A DNA stretch of 64,000 nucleotides from Ampelocalamus luodianensis (lineage: Eukaryota > Streptophyta > Magnoliopsida > Poales > Poaceae). The notes below the pieces were generated by a model, which had not been told where the DNA came from, did not search any database, and worked only from the letters and a program-made list of their open reading frames with translations. This document shows positions 13,440 to 24,790 of this stretch, piece by piece (the stretch's first letter is position 1; each line of letters starts with the position of its first letter). Both the position numbers and the translations under genes were made by a program. Where the stretch lies: assembly GCA_036346255.1 (NCBI GenBank), contig JAYEVH010000461.1, positions 1-64,000 on the forward strand. Direction: 5' to 3'.

Positions 13440-14297
13440 GTGGATCGAATCACGGCTGCGGTGGGCGGGAGGCGGCGCCGACGGCCTCGGCGGTGGTGCG
13501 GCCGCAGAACGGGCCTCGATGTAGGCCCACCGGAACGGAGAGGCGCTGCGCAGATCGCTGGGCCTCCCACTTGCGCTGCGGGACTCGCCAAGCGCTCGCG
13601 CTTGCTTTCGGCAACGATGGCCTTGTCCACCAAGGCACGGAAGTCTATAAAGTCAACAATGGAGAGCTTGTCTGGCTCCTCGAGACAAACCCTCCATAAA
13701 CTTCTCCGCTGGCCTCATCGGTGGCCACCTCGGCGAGAGCATACCTCGCTAAGTGGTTAAACTCATGGAGGTACTCGATCCACGCACTTGCGCCCTGCTT
13801 GAGCGCAGGAACTCCCTTCTTCTTCACTTCATAAGACCGGGGGATATGAGCCCGACGGAAGCGGCCAGGAACTACGCCTGTGTGACCACATGGCCAGCGG
13901 GCTGCATGGCGAGGAAATTCTCCCACCATGAGAGAGCCGCGCCCTCCAGCTGATGGGACGTGAAGAGTGCCTTATCCTGCTCCTGGCACTGAGCGACGTT
14001 GAGCTTTCGCTCAACCAGACGTAGCCAATCATCTGCCTCTAGGGGGTCCTCAGACCGGGAGAAAGTGGGCGGCTGTGTGCGAAGGAACTCCGCGAGTCCC
14101 CCACGAGACTGGTGCCCACTGCCTCCAGATCCGGAGGCACCAGAAGGAGTGGAGGTGTTCCTTGCTATGACCTCCAGATTGCGCGTTTGGTCCATGCGGT
14201 TCCGCTCAATTTGAGCAAGAACCTCAGCCATGGTTGGAGGAGGGGGAATCTCTGCATCGGAACCAGCCGGCTGACTGCCACGAGTGGTTCTCGGCAT
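13440..14297 (-). pseudogene. Gypsy element C gag, frameshifted
   Basis: The start at 14297 (MPRTTRGSQPAG) follows the leader and opens a 141-codon frame covering the N-terminal gag region with the signature PPTFSRSEDPLEADDWLR.VE and ALSWWENF. After a frameshift near 13900 the gag continues with FRRAHIPRS, EYLHEFNHLARYAL and ATDEA. A third frame covers the Arg-rich part before the zinc knuckle. Gag proteins of this type form the particle that packages element RNA. At least two frame changes make it non-coding now. Confidence 0.85.
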
Positions 14298-15048
14298 CCT
14301 GCTACAAGGAGATTAGGTTAGCAACGAGACCCGATAATCAAAACCTAAAGAGAGCGAACATCCCACGACTAGGGGAATAAAATATCACCCTAAATGAAGA
14401 CCAAAACAGCAAGGAAATTCAATTTAAAAGCTTCCAAAAAGGCTCCAAAATAGCGAGGAATCATAAGGATAAAGATCAACTTCCCAACATAACTAATCCG
14501 TATTGAATGAACGAGTAATTAGTTGAGAAGATAAAATTTCAGCACACGACATCAAGTCTAGCACTACTCAAGAACAACATCAAGACAGCAAAGTAGTGTT
14601 AGGTACTTAGCTAACTAGTATCACATCTTACCCTTTTATTCCCATAAGTTTTAGTTGAATTATCCTCTCATTTTCAGCCCTATTTGCTAATTAACAGCTA
14701 GCTGCCCAAAACTACTACTTTAAGCTCCTGGCCGAAACTTCCTGTCCCAGAAGCTCCCAATCTCATTAATGGACAGCTAACCTTTCCAATTATAACACTC
14801 ATAGCTTCCCCAAAACCAAATTTAACCGATAAACAACTATCTTTTGAAAGGAAAGAGAGGAAAACAATTTTTAAAACTCAAGTTAGAGCAAGGTGAGAGT
14901 AGAAAGCTAAGATAGGTAAGGAGTAAAATTTGAGAGCCTACTTAAACTTTCATAAACCATTTGACACTTTGAAAATAAGCTTTTCCAAAATATCCTAAGG
15001 ACGACCACGCTTGGGTTACTACGGTCAGTATGGCTCTGATACGAACTT
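14298..15048 (-). mobile_element. Leader of element C with primer-binding site
   Basis: Non-coding stretch between the gag start and the 5' LTR. The primer-binding site at 15033-15044 reads TCGTATCAGAGC on the minus strand, one mismatch from the initiator methionine tRNA match seen in A. The leader is alignable by eye with 1-698. Confidence 0.8.
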
Positions 15049-18000
15049 TGTGAGGACCCCAGTTTATTCGGCTTGCAATGCTTAACCTTCCAAATGGTCC
15101 TAGCATCACAAATCAAATAAACCAAGCCTCAAGATATGTATACTTCCCAGAAATGCAGTATACACACCTCTTTTCACAAAATCGTACATCAATTCCATAC
15201 AAGACATAGAATCCAAAGCAACGCATTACTAAACAGTAGCCATACAATATAAGTTATTACAAAAGAGGGCCGACCGGCCAAATATCAAGTCAAAGACTAA
15301 TTAAACAGCGGAAGCAAAAGTGCCATAAGATGGCGATAAACAAAAGCCAATCGGTGTGCCTTTACCAACAAGGCAACCAACCGGACCGCCAAATCTAGTC
15401 GTCCCAAACCCCTCCACAGCACGACTCGCAAAAGTGAGGCCCTTGGGGCTCACCTTCTTCCCCTGCAACAAATAATATTAAGCAAAGCAAATGAGTACAA
15501 AAATGTACTCAAGGCGGCGTGTGGAATAGCAGACCTATTCATATGCTACATGCAAGCTTATTTGGGGAGGCCGTATGGTTCATTTTTAGCATAAAGCAAA
15601 CTTTATTTGCAATAATGTAATACATTTCAAAGGCAAGTTTAAGATTCATTTCGTTATTGAAATAACAGCAAGAATAATATAACAATAGATAGATGACAAC
15701 AACTTTGGAAGTGACTAACCGATAGTCACCACGACCATAGTATGAATTACCCATTCATACCACCCACATCAAGTTTTAATTAAAAGGTTGTAGTCTAACT
15801 CTTGAAAAGCTTACCCAAGCGTGTCCATAACCTAGGGCGAGGCTATTTGAATAGTTTTAACCGAAGGGGGTGTACCAATGTACCCACACTGGACCACCTT
15901 TAAGCCACAATAAGCACACTCTCAAGGTATGCTGCGCCTGGCTAAGTCCTCTGAGACATTTCCAGTATTGTGTATTAACTATTTGAGCAGCTCGTATGGA
16001 TAGAGACCCATACGCTTACATGGTAAAGCCGAAAGACAACTACCACCCGAGTAAAGCTTTCGGCAACTACCATGCTCCCAAACACCATCCCTCCTGCGAC
16101 CTCCTGCGACTCGGAGCCAACACACGCCAAAGTACTAGGTCAAGAGAGGTCCCATACCCTCTAGTGTGGTTATGCGCTAAATTGCCTAGATAACGGTGTA
16201 CTCACAAGATGTTCGATCCTTAATTGACCGGGCACCATTCGGATCACACCCAAGAGATCACACCAACATACCATTGTGCCCAAGTCGAAATCATTTTTAT
16301 TTTCATTTTTAGTTTGGAAATTTTACCCACACACGAGGTTGAAACATAAGGATCATAATAAATTTTGTGTGATCAAGATCATCGACTAAGTCGATGATCG
16401 CCCATCTCTACCGTATGACTAAGCATGGCTAAGCAATTGAACCCATAACCGACTAAGTGACGAGAGCTCATCCAACAAACTCTAATCACACAAATAACCT
16501 GAGGCTCGGGTAGTAAAGGAATATCATTTACCTCTGGTCATGCATCTAAAGGAGTAACTAACCAATATAACACAACATAGCAATGCATACATATAAGTTG
16601 AAAACAATATATTAGACTTTAAAATAAAGGGATTATCATGATCAAAGCTGCTTGCCTTGCTGAATTTGCTCGATCACTGCTGAGGTTCACTCTCAAGGTC
16701 AACACACTCATCGGCACCTAACTAAAAGCGAATAAGGCAGATAAGAAACGAAGAATGCGAAAAGAGTAAAACCAACTTTCCCCAAATGCTGAAATTTTAC
16801 AGCCACCAAGAGCATGATTTATAATGAATTTAGAAACAAGAATCAATTCATTTGGATGCTCTAGAAGCAAAGGTTATAAGCAAAACAATTCTGTTCAGCT
16901 TTAAAAATGCAAAAATCTACTATTCACCATAATTAATTTGTTTGGCAAAAATTTCTGGAAAGGTGATGCACTTGAAGGTATGCCAATGTAGTAAACTAAT
17001 AATCCCTTGAGGTGGGTTCAGTGAACTCACCACGATGACCGGAGGTGGAAGGTTCTGGAGTCAGTGGCGACGAAGAAGGTGACGGCTGGCGACAAGGTTC
17101 CCAGAGGATCACGATGACTCGGGCTAAGAGGGGAGGAAAGAGAGGTCAAGAGAGCTCAAGAGAGACCTAAATAAGGTGTTAAAGCAAGGAATTGTGGGTG
17201 GCTTACCACACCGAGATGAGGAAGAAAGGAAGCTGCGGTAGCAATGGAGAAAATCCAAGATTCGATGGTCCCTGCGACAGCTAAAATTAATGGAGGGAAA
17301 ACTTCCTAGTGTCCTAAAAGCGTGTCTTGACGCACCTAGAGAGAGATAGGCTCACCGAAGACGCAAGCGGTGCGTGATCGAGCTCCACAGAGCGCACCGG
17401 GAAAGAAGACACCACACTGGACCCGAGCTACAAGCGAAGACAATGACTCGTGTTAGCAAAAATGGAGCGGGAGAGATCACGAGCGGTGAGGACCACGCGG
17501 AGGAAGCTTGCAGAGAGCTTCACAAGAGCTAGCTTCCTCGTCCTCAACGGGCGAGGAGAAGTGAGCTCAAGCGGAGAGAGAGGCGAGATAAAGGGCTCCA
17601 ACGGCCGAATGAAGCGCGGCGTTAGAAGCTCCGAGTGGTGGAGCGGGCGGGTCACGGAGGTGACGGAGCGGCTCGAGCGGCGAGCGCGTGGCGCTTGAGC
17701 TGCGCTTGCGCTGCCGAGGAAGAAGAAGGGCAGGCGCTGGCCCGCCTTGTCGGCGAAACAAGCGGCGCGACGCGCAGATTTTAAGTGAACCCACGAGGCG
17801 TTCAATCTTGAAGGGCGACTTAGATTTGAAGAAAGCCGTCCGAGAGTCCGATTGCTCCAAGCGAGTGCGATCCGCACGATTCTAATCCAACGGCGATGAA
17901 GGGTTGGGTGCAGGTGGTGCAGTTAGTTGATCAGGCTGAGTCAAGTGGTGCGGTCGGACTCGAGCCAGGGTTGGGTTCAAGCCTAATGAATAGTGATTTC

Positions 18001-18489
18001 AGGTTTTGTTTTCAAAAGACTGAGAGGTTAGGGAATTTTTAGAGGTAGCTCCGAAGCTCCAAACATCCTGAAATGTTTATGGAAACTTCCTGGGACAGAG
18101 GACAATCTTGAGTATTTTTTCTAGAAATTTTTATGCACTACATTTTTCTCCAGAAAAAAATCACAAGCTGGTGTCCTAGGGTTTGACCAGAGTTTATACT
18201 GGTTTGACTTGCTCTTCTGAAATAGCAAATAAAATCTAAAAATTATGAGATTTTCAGAGAGGTTGCTAGGATGATCAGATGATAGGAAAAATCTTTCAGA
18301 GGATGATCACAAGTTTTTGTTCCTATTTTCCTTTGGAGTTATGATTTGAGTTGTATGTTCTTAATGATTTCAAAATTTTTAAAAACAACAAATCATGCAA
18401 ATGCTCCAAAAGACAAATGTTACCCAAAAGTTTTAAATTCCCCTCAATTTCATACATTTGAAATTCAAATTCTGACGTGGGATGTTACA
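15049..18489 (-). repeat. 5' LTR of gypsy element C (about 3.4 kb)
   Basis: Ends are TGTAACATCCC-type at 18489 and GGGTCCTCACA at 15049 (minus strand). It is the shortest apparently full LTR of the family here. The difference lies mainly in the GC-rich core (about 17030-17990), which is short and unlike that of other copies. It keeps palindromes at 15493-15510, 15993-16014 and 16377-16399. It is inserted at the left edge of an F-box-like gene fragment; CCACC at 18490-18494 would be its target duplication, whose partner is outside the window. Confidence 0.87.
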
Positions 18490-18970
18490 CCACCCTTCCA
18501 CACCGCAGCCAGTGCTCGTGCACCGGTGGCCATCCTCCGACAGCGCCCACACCCGGCCCAGTGGCCCAGCCTTCCCCACACGCCCCGCTGGACCATGTCG
18601 CGGGCGAGCTTAACACCGCTGCACTCCCGGTTGGTCTTGGTGTCTCGCACGCCGCCGTGGCTCGTCCTCGACACGGCTGATGTAGTGCTTCCCAACGTCA
18701 CGCGTCTCGCCGCCGTGTAGGAGGAGACCGAGCACGTAGGCAGCGGCCTTGTGGCCGACCACGGCCGCCGTTCAAGGAACATGAGGCCGCTGCATGTCTT
18801 GGGGCGCGAACAAGCCCGAGGCCGGCGATGAAACAAGCCCGGGTTCTGGCGTCGGCGGTGGTTGACGGCTGCGAGGTAGTGCTCGTTGTCCGCCACTTCA
18901 TCGCCTCCTCTCATTTGCGGCGCCACGCGCCTCCCCACGGCCGCGTTCCTTGGACACCTTGCAAGGCCTT
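18490..18970 (-). pseudogene. F-box/Sel1-like gene fragment, copy 1
   Basis: This GC-rich piece is clearly homologous to copy 2 at 24791-25339, sharing long blocks such as 'gatgtagtgcttcccaacg' and 'aggaacatgaggccg'. Copy 2 translates on the minus strand to a Sel1-like repeat (GNPGACFIVGLGL, GLMFLERAAVADHKAAAYMLGLLL) of the kind that follows the F-box in plant proteins like At1g67623. In copy 1 the same region is broken by indels and no complete frame remains. LTR C cuts its left (C-terminal) end, and the right end fades near 18970. Confidence 0.6.
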
Positions 18971-19259
18971 GCAACTCAATATCGTATATCACGAAAGTCA
19001 AGATGTTAGAATAAATAGTAAATGCGTGCGTGCGTATTTTGTAGGTATAAATATGTACGTCACGTTAATCGTAGGCTGCATAGGTCCTCCATGGGTGAGG
19101 AGAGCTCGTGGCCACGGCCGACGATGTCGGCGACGACATCGTGAGAAAGAGCGGCGATCACCGACCTCCTCACCTTGGTGCTGGCCATCATGCTCTGCAT
19201 GCTCACCTTGGCGATTCTGCGCGTACATACTCAAAGCGATGAGGCGAAGAGGATGGGAG
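18971..19259. other. Unassigned spacer
   Basis: Mixed sequence between the F-box fragment and the foldback. A short plus-strand stretch at about 19160-19225 reads as a hydrophobic run (LTLVLAIMLCMLTLAILRV), which might be a captured exon piece, but it is open for only a few tens of codons and I do not recognise it. Confidence 0.4.
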
Positions 19260-19860
19260 TTTAATCTTTGGTGAATTATTAATTCTGTCTTATAAAGAAT
19301 TAGGAGTTCTTGGCGTGCGAGGCGAAGAGAGCGGTTGTGCGATGTTGAGATGAAGAGACATATCGCGCGAGCGCGGAGGCGAAAAACTAGGAAATATCAC
19401 GAGCGGTTCTATCTTGGGAATGCGCGATGATAATATCACGACGGTTCTATCGTGGGAACCGTGCGTGATGATAATATCACGAGCGGTTCTTTAATAGAGC
19501 CGTGCGTGATACTAATATATACAGAGCGGTTCTTTAATTGAACCGCTCAGTGATACTCGAAATATCACGAGCGGTTGTAAATAGAACCGTGCGTGATATA
19601 TACTATATCATGAGCGGTTGAATATAGAACCGCTCAGTAATATACTGTATCCGAGGCGACTCTATTAAAGAACCAAATCGTGATATTATGTTCTGACGGT
19701 TCCACGATAGAAGCGAAATGCATGATATTTTGTACCTCTTCGTCTCCCGTGCGATATGTCTCTTCATCTCACCAGCGCTATAGCTCCCGATGATTTGGGT
19801 CTCTTCGTCTCATGCTCTGAATTTATTCCTTATTTTATATAAAAGGATCATCCGCCATTG
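19260..19860. mobile_element. Foldback element with six mini-hairpins (CACTA-type subterminal repeats)
   Basis: A perfect 20-bp inverted repeat pairs 19347-19366 with 19751-19770. The arms extend with mismatches on both sides, roughly 19313-19395 against 19725-19808. Between them are about six copies (starting near 19393, 19432, 19470, 19503, 19557 and 19604) of a unit of form ATCACGAGCGGTTC...GAACCG.(C/G)TGAT, each a small hairpin. Repeats of this build are typical of CACTA subterminal regions in grasses. No terminal CACTA motif or target duplication was found, so the class is uncertain. Confidence 0.6.
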
Positions 19861-20413
19861 AAGATGATCATCCCACACATTTATAAGAAAACAGAAATGG
19901 CCACCTCTTCCTTGTCGCGGCATTGATAGCCTTCTGGCGCCTTTATGCGAGCACCTCTCTGTTGTCTGTTTGACCGTGTGCATGCGAAGAACACTGTTTC
20001 AACAATGTCTTCACTCCTCTGCCGGCGAGAATTTGCGGGAGCGGTGGCGGCCACCTTCGTCGTCTTGACATCCTCCTCCACCGTGTCTTAGGGTGATCTC
20101 CCACTTTCGGCGAGTTTATCGTCCCGGCGTGGTCCTCGAATGAGGTTGCACATCTCCAAGAGGCTTGCCGTGACTTGGACTGCGTTATCGACGCGACAAG
20201 CGGCACCGAATCCATCAGCGAGACCCACTGAAGCAAGGAAGAGAGGCTATGGGCTCAATACTTCTTGATTCTGATGCGATGGTCTTGAGGAGACATCAAC
20301 GAGCGCGTCACCGGTGGGCGCATTTGGGACCGTTATTCACGCTGAACGAGAACCGTCCGATGCCGACTGCCGCCTATGAAGTATTGAACACGGAGATAGC
20401 GATCTACCTCCGT
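19861..20413. other. Gene-like stretch of unknown origin
   Basis: Higher GC than its neighbours, with short open pieces on both strands (for example 19943-20236 minus, 97 codons). No motif is recognisable. Its position between two CACTA-like repeat clusters would fit host DNA captured by a CACTA element. Confidence 0.35.
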
Positions 20414-20918
20414 CACTAGAAAAACTTTATTTACAAATTTTTGGTTTCTACCTTTTGAAGACTATTATCTTTTCATCTTTTCTTAATCTTTTTGTTTAAT
20501 TATATCAGAGACGGTTTAATCTTTTTGTTTAATTATGTCAGCGATGTGTGATCTTTTCTTAATCTTTTTGTTTAATGATATGACAGACGGTTTGTAAAAG
20601 AACCGTTTGTGATAAGTCACTATCACAGACGGTTCCAAATGTAACCGTCTGTAAAAGTTCAACACAGACGGCTCCTTGGGAACCGTTTGTGATGAGGCGT
20701 CAGTATCACAGACGGTTCTGATTACCAACCGTCTGGGATACTACACAGACGGTTCGTAGAATTAACCGTCTGTGATACCACAGATGGATCTTATTAGGAA
20801 CCGCGCGATAATTCCTGAGCACGTTCCAAAGGGAACAAATCAGTATAAGTTTAACACAGACGGCTCCTTCGGAACCGTATGTGATAAGGCATCAAGTATG
20901 ACCTGTTTTGTAGTAGTG
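20414..20918. mobile_element. Short non-autonomous CACTA-like element
   Basis: The left end starts CACTAGAAAAAC at 20414. The right end finishes TTTTGTAGTAGTG at 20918, whose complement is CACTACTACAAAA. Inside are repeated subterminal motifs of form CACAGACGGTT and AACCGTCTGTGA, mostly paired as small hairpins from 20580 to 20880, and two or three copies of an AT-rich unit with 'ctttttgtttaat' at 20484-20578. The 3 bases outside the ends are CGT and AGT, so a perfect 3-bp target duplication is not seen. It may instead be the fused ends of a larger element. Confidence 0.6.
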
Positions 20919-21843
20919 AGTAGGGGATGACTTCTTTTAGGGCAAAGCTTCTGGCACAATTAATGCATGGCAGAAAGAGACGTTGGGAAGGACCAAAAAG
21001 TGACAGGCCACTGCTCCCAACTGCTCTGACCCTAACACACGCACGGGTGCATGAAAACCATGACGACCAGACCTCAGGGAGCTCAGGTGGAAGAAAAACA
21101 GGGCCGAGGGAGGTCCTGGATGTCCCTGATGCACTCGGGGTGGTCCTGGACGTCCCGGATCGGCCAAGACAGAGGGGGTTTTAATGGCTAGGAGGTCCGA
21201 GCGCACGGGAGGTGCAGGCGTTGGATTCCAATCTGGCGCCCAGACATGCCCGCTGCGAGACCGAGCCCGAGGAGGTCTAGGGGCTGGCTCAACCGAGCCC
21301 GATAGACTGAGCCTGACTCGGGTCTGAGTCAGACTCAGATCTACGGTTCCAGAAATTAAACTTCAATAGGAGCTGATCTTTGGAGACTTAAATAGAGTAG
21401 CAATTCAACTTCAAAAATCATGAGATTTTTGCGAAGCTGCTGGATGAGCTATTTACCTTAAATAAAATTTGTAGAGGTTTTGGTGTTGTGGATTTTCCTC
21501 AAAAATCTTAACAAGGTGCTGGTCTAATGTTCACTGAATTTAAATAGGTTTATTGACCTCCAAAAATATTCAAACAATTTCTAAAAATTGTGAAATTTTT
21601 CAGAGGGGTTACACATCAACCCCAGAATTTAGGAAAAATATTTCCCGGAGATGATCATAATATTTGACAAGAATGTTTTTGAAGGATCAATATTTGAATA
21701 AACAGACTTGTGACTTTGTATTTCTATAAGTTCTTTACAACAAATGCTCAAGGCATATAGGAAATACAAGATGTAAGAAAAGTTTTTAATTTCTAGTCAT
21801 TTTCTTACATTGGAAACACAAGTCTGAAACTTGGGATGTTACA
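20919..21843 (-). repeat. Truncated gypsy LTR I
   Basis: The right end is a canonical LTR start (gggatgttaca on the plus strand at 21833-21843). Read on the minus strand, the piece matches the first 0.9 kb of LTR K (45652 to about 46570), including the 'ggtctggtc.tcatggtttt' stretch at about 21050-21080. The remaining 3-4 kb are missing: the piece stops at the CACTA-like end at 20918. It is inserted in the CACTA transposase gene (21844). Confidence 0.8.
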
Positions 21844-22764
21844 CCTTTGTTCCCTGGCTGCAAGCCGGAATACACAAGGTTGTCAACCGTACTTGAACTG
21901 CTGAAATTGAATGCGAGCAATGGTTGGTCCGACAAGAGTTTCACGGCATTGTTAGGTCTCTAGCGGACATCTGCCGGGAGAAGCGTGTTGCCAGCACCAC
22001 CTACCAAGCCAAGAAGGTTCTTTGTCCATTGGGAATGGAAGTTGAAAGAATACATGCATGTCCGAACGATTGTATCTGTATCGTAAAGAGTATGTAGACT
22101 TGCATGTATGTCCCGTGTGCAAAGCATCCCGATACAAGCATAAGAATACTGCTAAGGTGAAGCAAGGACCTCCTGCTAAGGTGTTGTGGTATCTGCATGT
22201 GATCCCATGTTTGAAGCGTTTATTTGCGAACCGAAAGGAGGCAAGATTGATGCGTTGGCACTCGGAGCGTAAGAAAGATGGAAAGCTAAGACACCTGCTG
22301 ATTACGCCGGTGGAGAAACTTCGATCGTACCTTCAAAGAGTTCGGTGCGGAACCAAGGAACATAAGGTTAGGGTTGAGTCAGATGGAATGAATCCTTTCG
22401 GTAACATGAGCGGTAGACATAGCTTTGGCAGTGAATCTATGTATGTACAACCTTCCTTCTTGGTGTGTATGAAGCGGAAGTACATTTTGATGTCACTACT
22501 TATCCAAGGGCCGAAGCAACACTGGGAGCGATATTGATGTGTACCTAGCACCATTCTGGATGATCTTGTGGCAATCGTGGAGCGAAGAGGTACAAGTATG
22601 GGATGCTACAAGCGAGAGAACTTCTCTTCGCACCATGTTGTTCTCGCACTATCAATGATTTTCATGCCCTTGGTAACTGTCGGGCTTGATGCGAAGGAGC
22701 CAAAGCCTGTCCGCACTGCTTAGATGCTACGGAGAGTGTATGGCTGAACAACTCGCGCAAAACT
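21844..22764 (+). pseudogene. CACTA transposase (TNP2-like), N-terminal and catalytic part
   Basis: TNP2 family signatures follow in order: LFPGCKPEYTRLSTVLELL, NGWSDKSFTALL, ADICREK and CPNDCILYRKEYVDL, then CPVC.ASRYK, RWHSERKKDGKLRHPAD, SDGMNPFG, CMKRKYILMSLLIQGPKQ and DIDVYLAPILDDL. The enzyme would cut CACTA ends for cut-and-paste movement. The frame breaks by apparent single-base losses at about 21958 and 22076 and again near 22530, so it is inactive. Everything upstream of LFPGC is missing because LTR I is inserted there. Confidence 0.88.
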
Positions 22765-23784
22765 GTGTATATACGTCACCGTAGGTTCCTTCCCAGGAGT
22801 CACCCATACCGCAAGATGAAGAAACAATTCGACGGAAATAAGGAGGACAGTTCAGCTCCAAGGGCTTTTAGAGGGAAAGAGGTCTATGATATGGTTAAGG
22901 ATATCGATGTTGTGCTTGGGAAGGGACGTAAATTAAAAACCCGTCAGAAGAACATCTGGAAGAAGCGGTCAATTTTTTGGGACTTGCCTTATTGGGAGCA
23001 CTTAGAAGTTCGTCACTGCATCGACATCATGCACGTGGAGAAGAATGTATGTGAAAGCTTGATTGGTCTCTTACTGAACATTAGTGGCAAAACAAAGGAA
23101 TGTGTTAACGCACGACGTGACTTGGTTGATATGAATATAAGGACCGAGTTAGCACCGAAAGAGACCGATAAAGGACGAACATACCTTCCACCAGCTTGCT
23201 ACACTATGTCCAAGGCCGAGAGAAATAAATTGTGCCAAAGCTTGCATGGTGTCAAAGTCCCGTCTGGTTACTCCGCTAACATTAAGAAACTTGTTTCTAT
23301 GCAAGATTTGAAAGTAATTGGTATGAAGTCTCATGATTGTCATGTGCTGATGACACAAATGCTTCCTGTTGCAATTATGGGTATCTTGCCGAACAAGGTC
23401 CGAGTGGCAATCTTGAGCGTGTGTTATTTCTTCAACTCCATTGCTCAGAAGGTCATCGATCCCCAAGGACTAGATGCTCTACAGGCCGAGGTGGTGATGA
23501 CTCTATGTCATCTTGAGATGTATTTCCCTCTGTCATTTTTCGATATCATGGTCAATCTCATTGTCCATCTTGTGAAAGAGATAAAGATATGCGGTCCTGT
23601 GTTCCTACGTCATATGTACCCGTTCGAGAGGTATATAGGAATTCTCAAGTCCTACATACGGAATCGATCTCGACCGGAGAGCAGCATCATCGAAGGTTAT
23701 GCAACCGAAGAGGTCATTGAGTTCTGCGTTGACTACATGGCTCAGGTGGAACCGATAGGTGTGCCTCTATCTCGTCATGAGTGA
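22765..23784 (+). pseudogene. CACTA transposase central part with DUF4218 domain (339 open codons)
   Basis: This is the longest open frame in the window. It begins in the catalytic part (HRRFLPRSHPYRK) and shows the conserved HVEKNVCESLIGLLLN at about residues 94-109. The DUF4218 domain comes next (LPVAIMGILPNKVR, LCHLEMYFPLSFFDIMVNL..HL, MYPFERYIGILKSYIRNRSRPE). Its frame ends early with TGA at 23782-23784 after LSRHE, and the protein continues in another frame. The ATG at 22765 is internal to the ancestral protein. Surrounding breaks make an active product unlikely. Confidence 0.88.
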
Positions 23785-24587
23785 ATGCTGGATGGTATCG
23801 GGACCATCGGAAGGAAATCAATCACTCCCGATCTGGATATGTACGCTCAAGCCCATTTCACGGTCTTGCAACACATGACCCAATTGTCCCCGTACATCGA
23901 CGTGCACAAAGACATGGTACGCCAACAGAATCCAGACCGATCGGAGGTTTGGATCACGAGAGAGCACAACCGTCGGTTCAACGAATGGTTAAAGGTGCGA
24001 ATCATGACTGGGAGGTCATCAAATGATGATACGCTGCTATGGTTGGCAAAAAGGCCACAATTTACAATTGTCACATGGCAAGGATATGACAAAAATGGGT
24101 ACACATTTTATACGGCTCGGAGATAGGAAAGCACGACCCGAACAAAGCGGTGTCGCATAGATGCATTCGATCTGGATGGGTGAGGAGCTCGTACTATGGG
24201 CAAATAGAGGAGATATGGGAGCTCGACTCGTGCTTTTCAAGATCCCCTATTTCGGTGCCGTTGGGTCCATCTCCACAGGTGAAGATCGACAAGTACGGCG
24301 TCACTACCGTGGACCTCGATCGTGTCAGATACAAAGACGAACCATTCGTACTGGCTAACCAAGTTGTTCAAGTCTTCTATGTAACCGACCCGGCAAATAA
24401 GAAGCGTCACGTAATTCTTCATGGAAAAAGAAGGATTGTTGGAGTTGAGAATATAGTGGACAAGGAAGAATACAATCAATTTGACGAGTTGCCTACTTTC
24501 GGAGACAGCATCAGGCTCGAGGAAGAACCCAGTGAGGAAGCTAGCTATATGCGCGTCGATCATCATGAAGGGCTATATTTTAATTAA
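23785..24587 (+). pseudogene. CACTA transposase C-terminal part with DUF4216
   Basis: Two open pieces in different frames continue the TNP2 protein. The first (to about 24126) has REHNRRFNEWLKV and FTIVTWQGYDKNGYTFYT. The second (about 24250-24587) is the DUF4216 domain, with KYGVTTVDLDRVRYKDEPFV and QVFYVTDPANKKRHVIL. The stop at 24585-24587 looks like the natural end of the gene. At least two frameshifts lie between them. Confidence 0.85.
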
Positions 24588-24790
24588 GAAATTACTCCAT
24601 TGTAATTAATTTATTTCATAACATCATGTGTTATGGGCTTGTAATATGTTGTACGTATATTTTGATGTCAACGTGGAATTTTAATCGCTCTTGTCCTTGT
24701 GGACCGTATATTTTGGTGCATTAAAAATTCATTCAATTTGAAAAATAGTCCAGCTGCACCACCTTTCTAGAAACCTAAAAAACTGAAATT
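24588..24790. other. AT-rich 3' flank of the CACTA transposase
   Basis: Likely 3' untranslated or downstream CACTA sequence. No CACTA subterminal repeats or terminus are visible here, so the right end of the CACTA element is either lost or lies beyond later insertions. Confidence 0.4.

Noticed and set aside
18828..19274. 148-codon plus-strand frame across the F-box fragment
   Set aside because: It runs antisense to the recognisable F-box/Sel1 piece and on into unrelated spacer, without domain evidence.
20411..20921. Perfect 3-bp target duplication for the short CACTA-like element
   Set aside because: Flanks are CGT and AGT. Only two of three bases match, so the duplication is not claimed.
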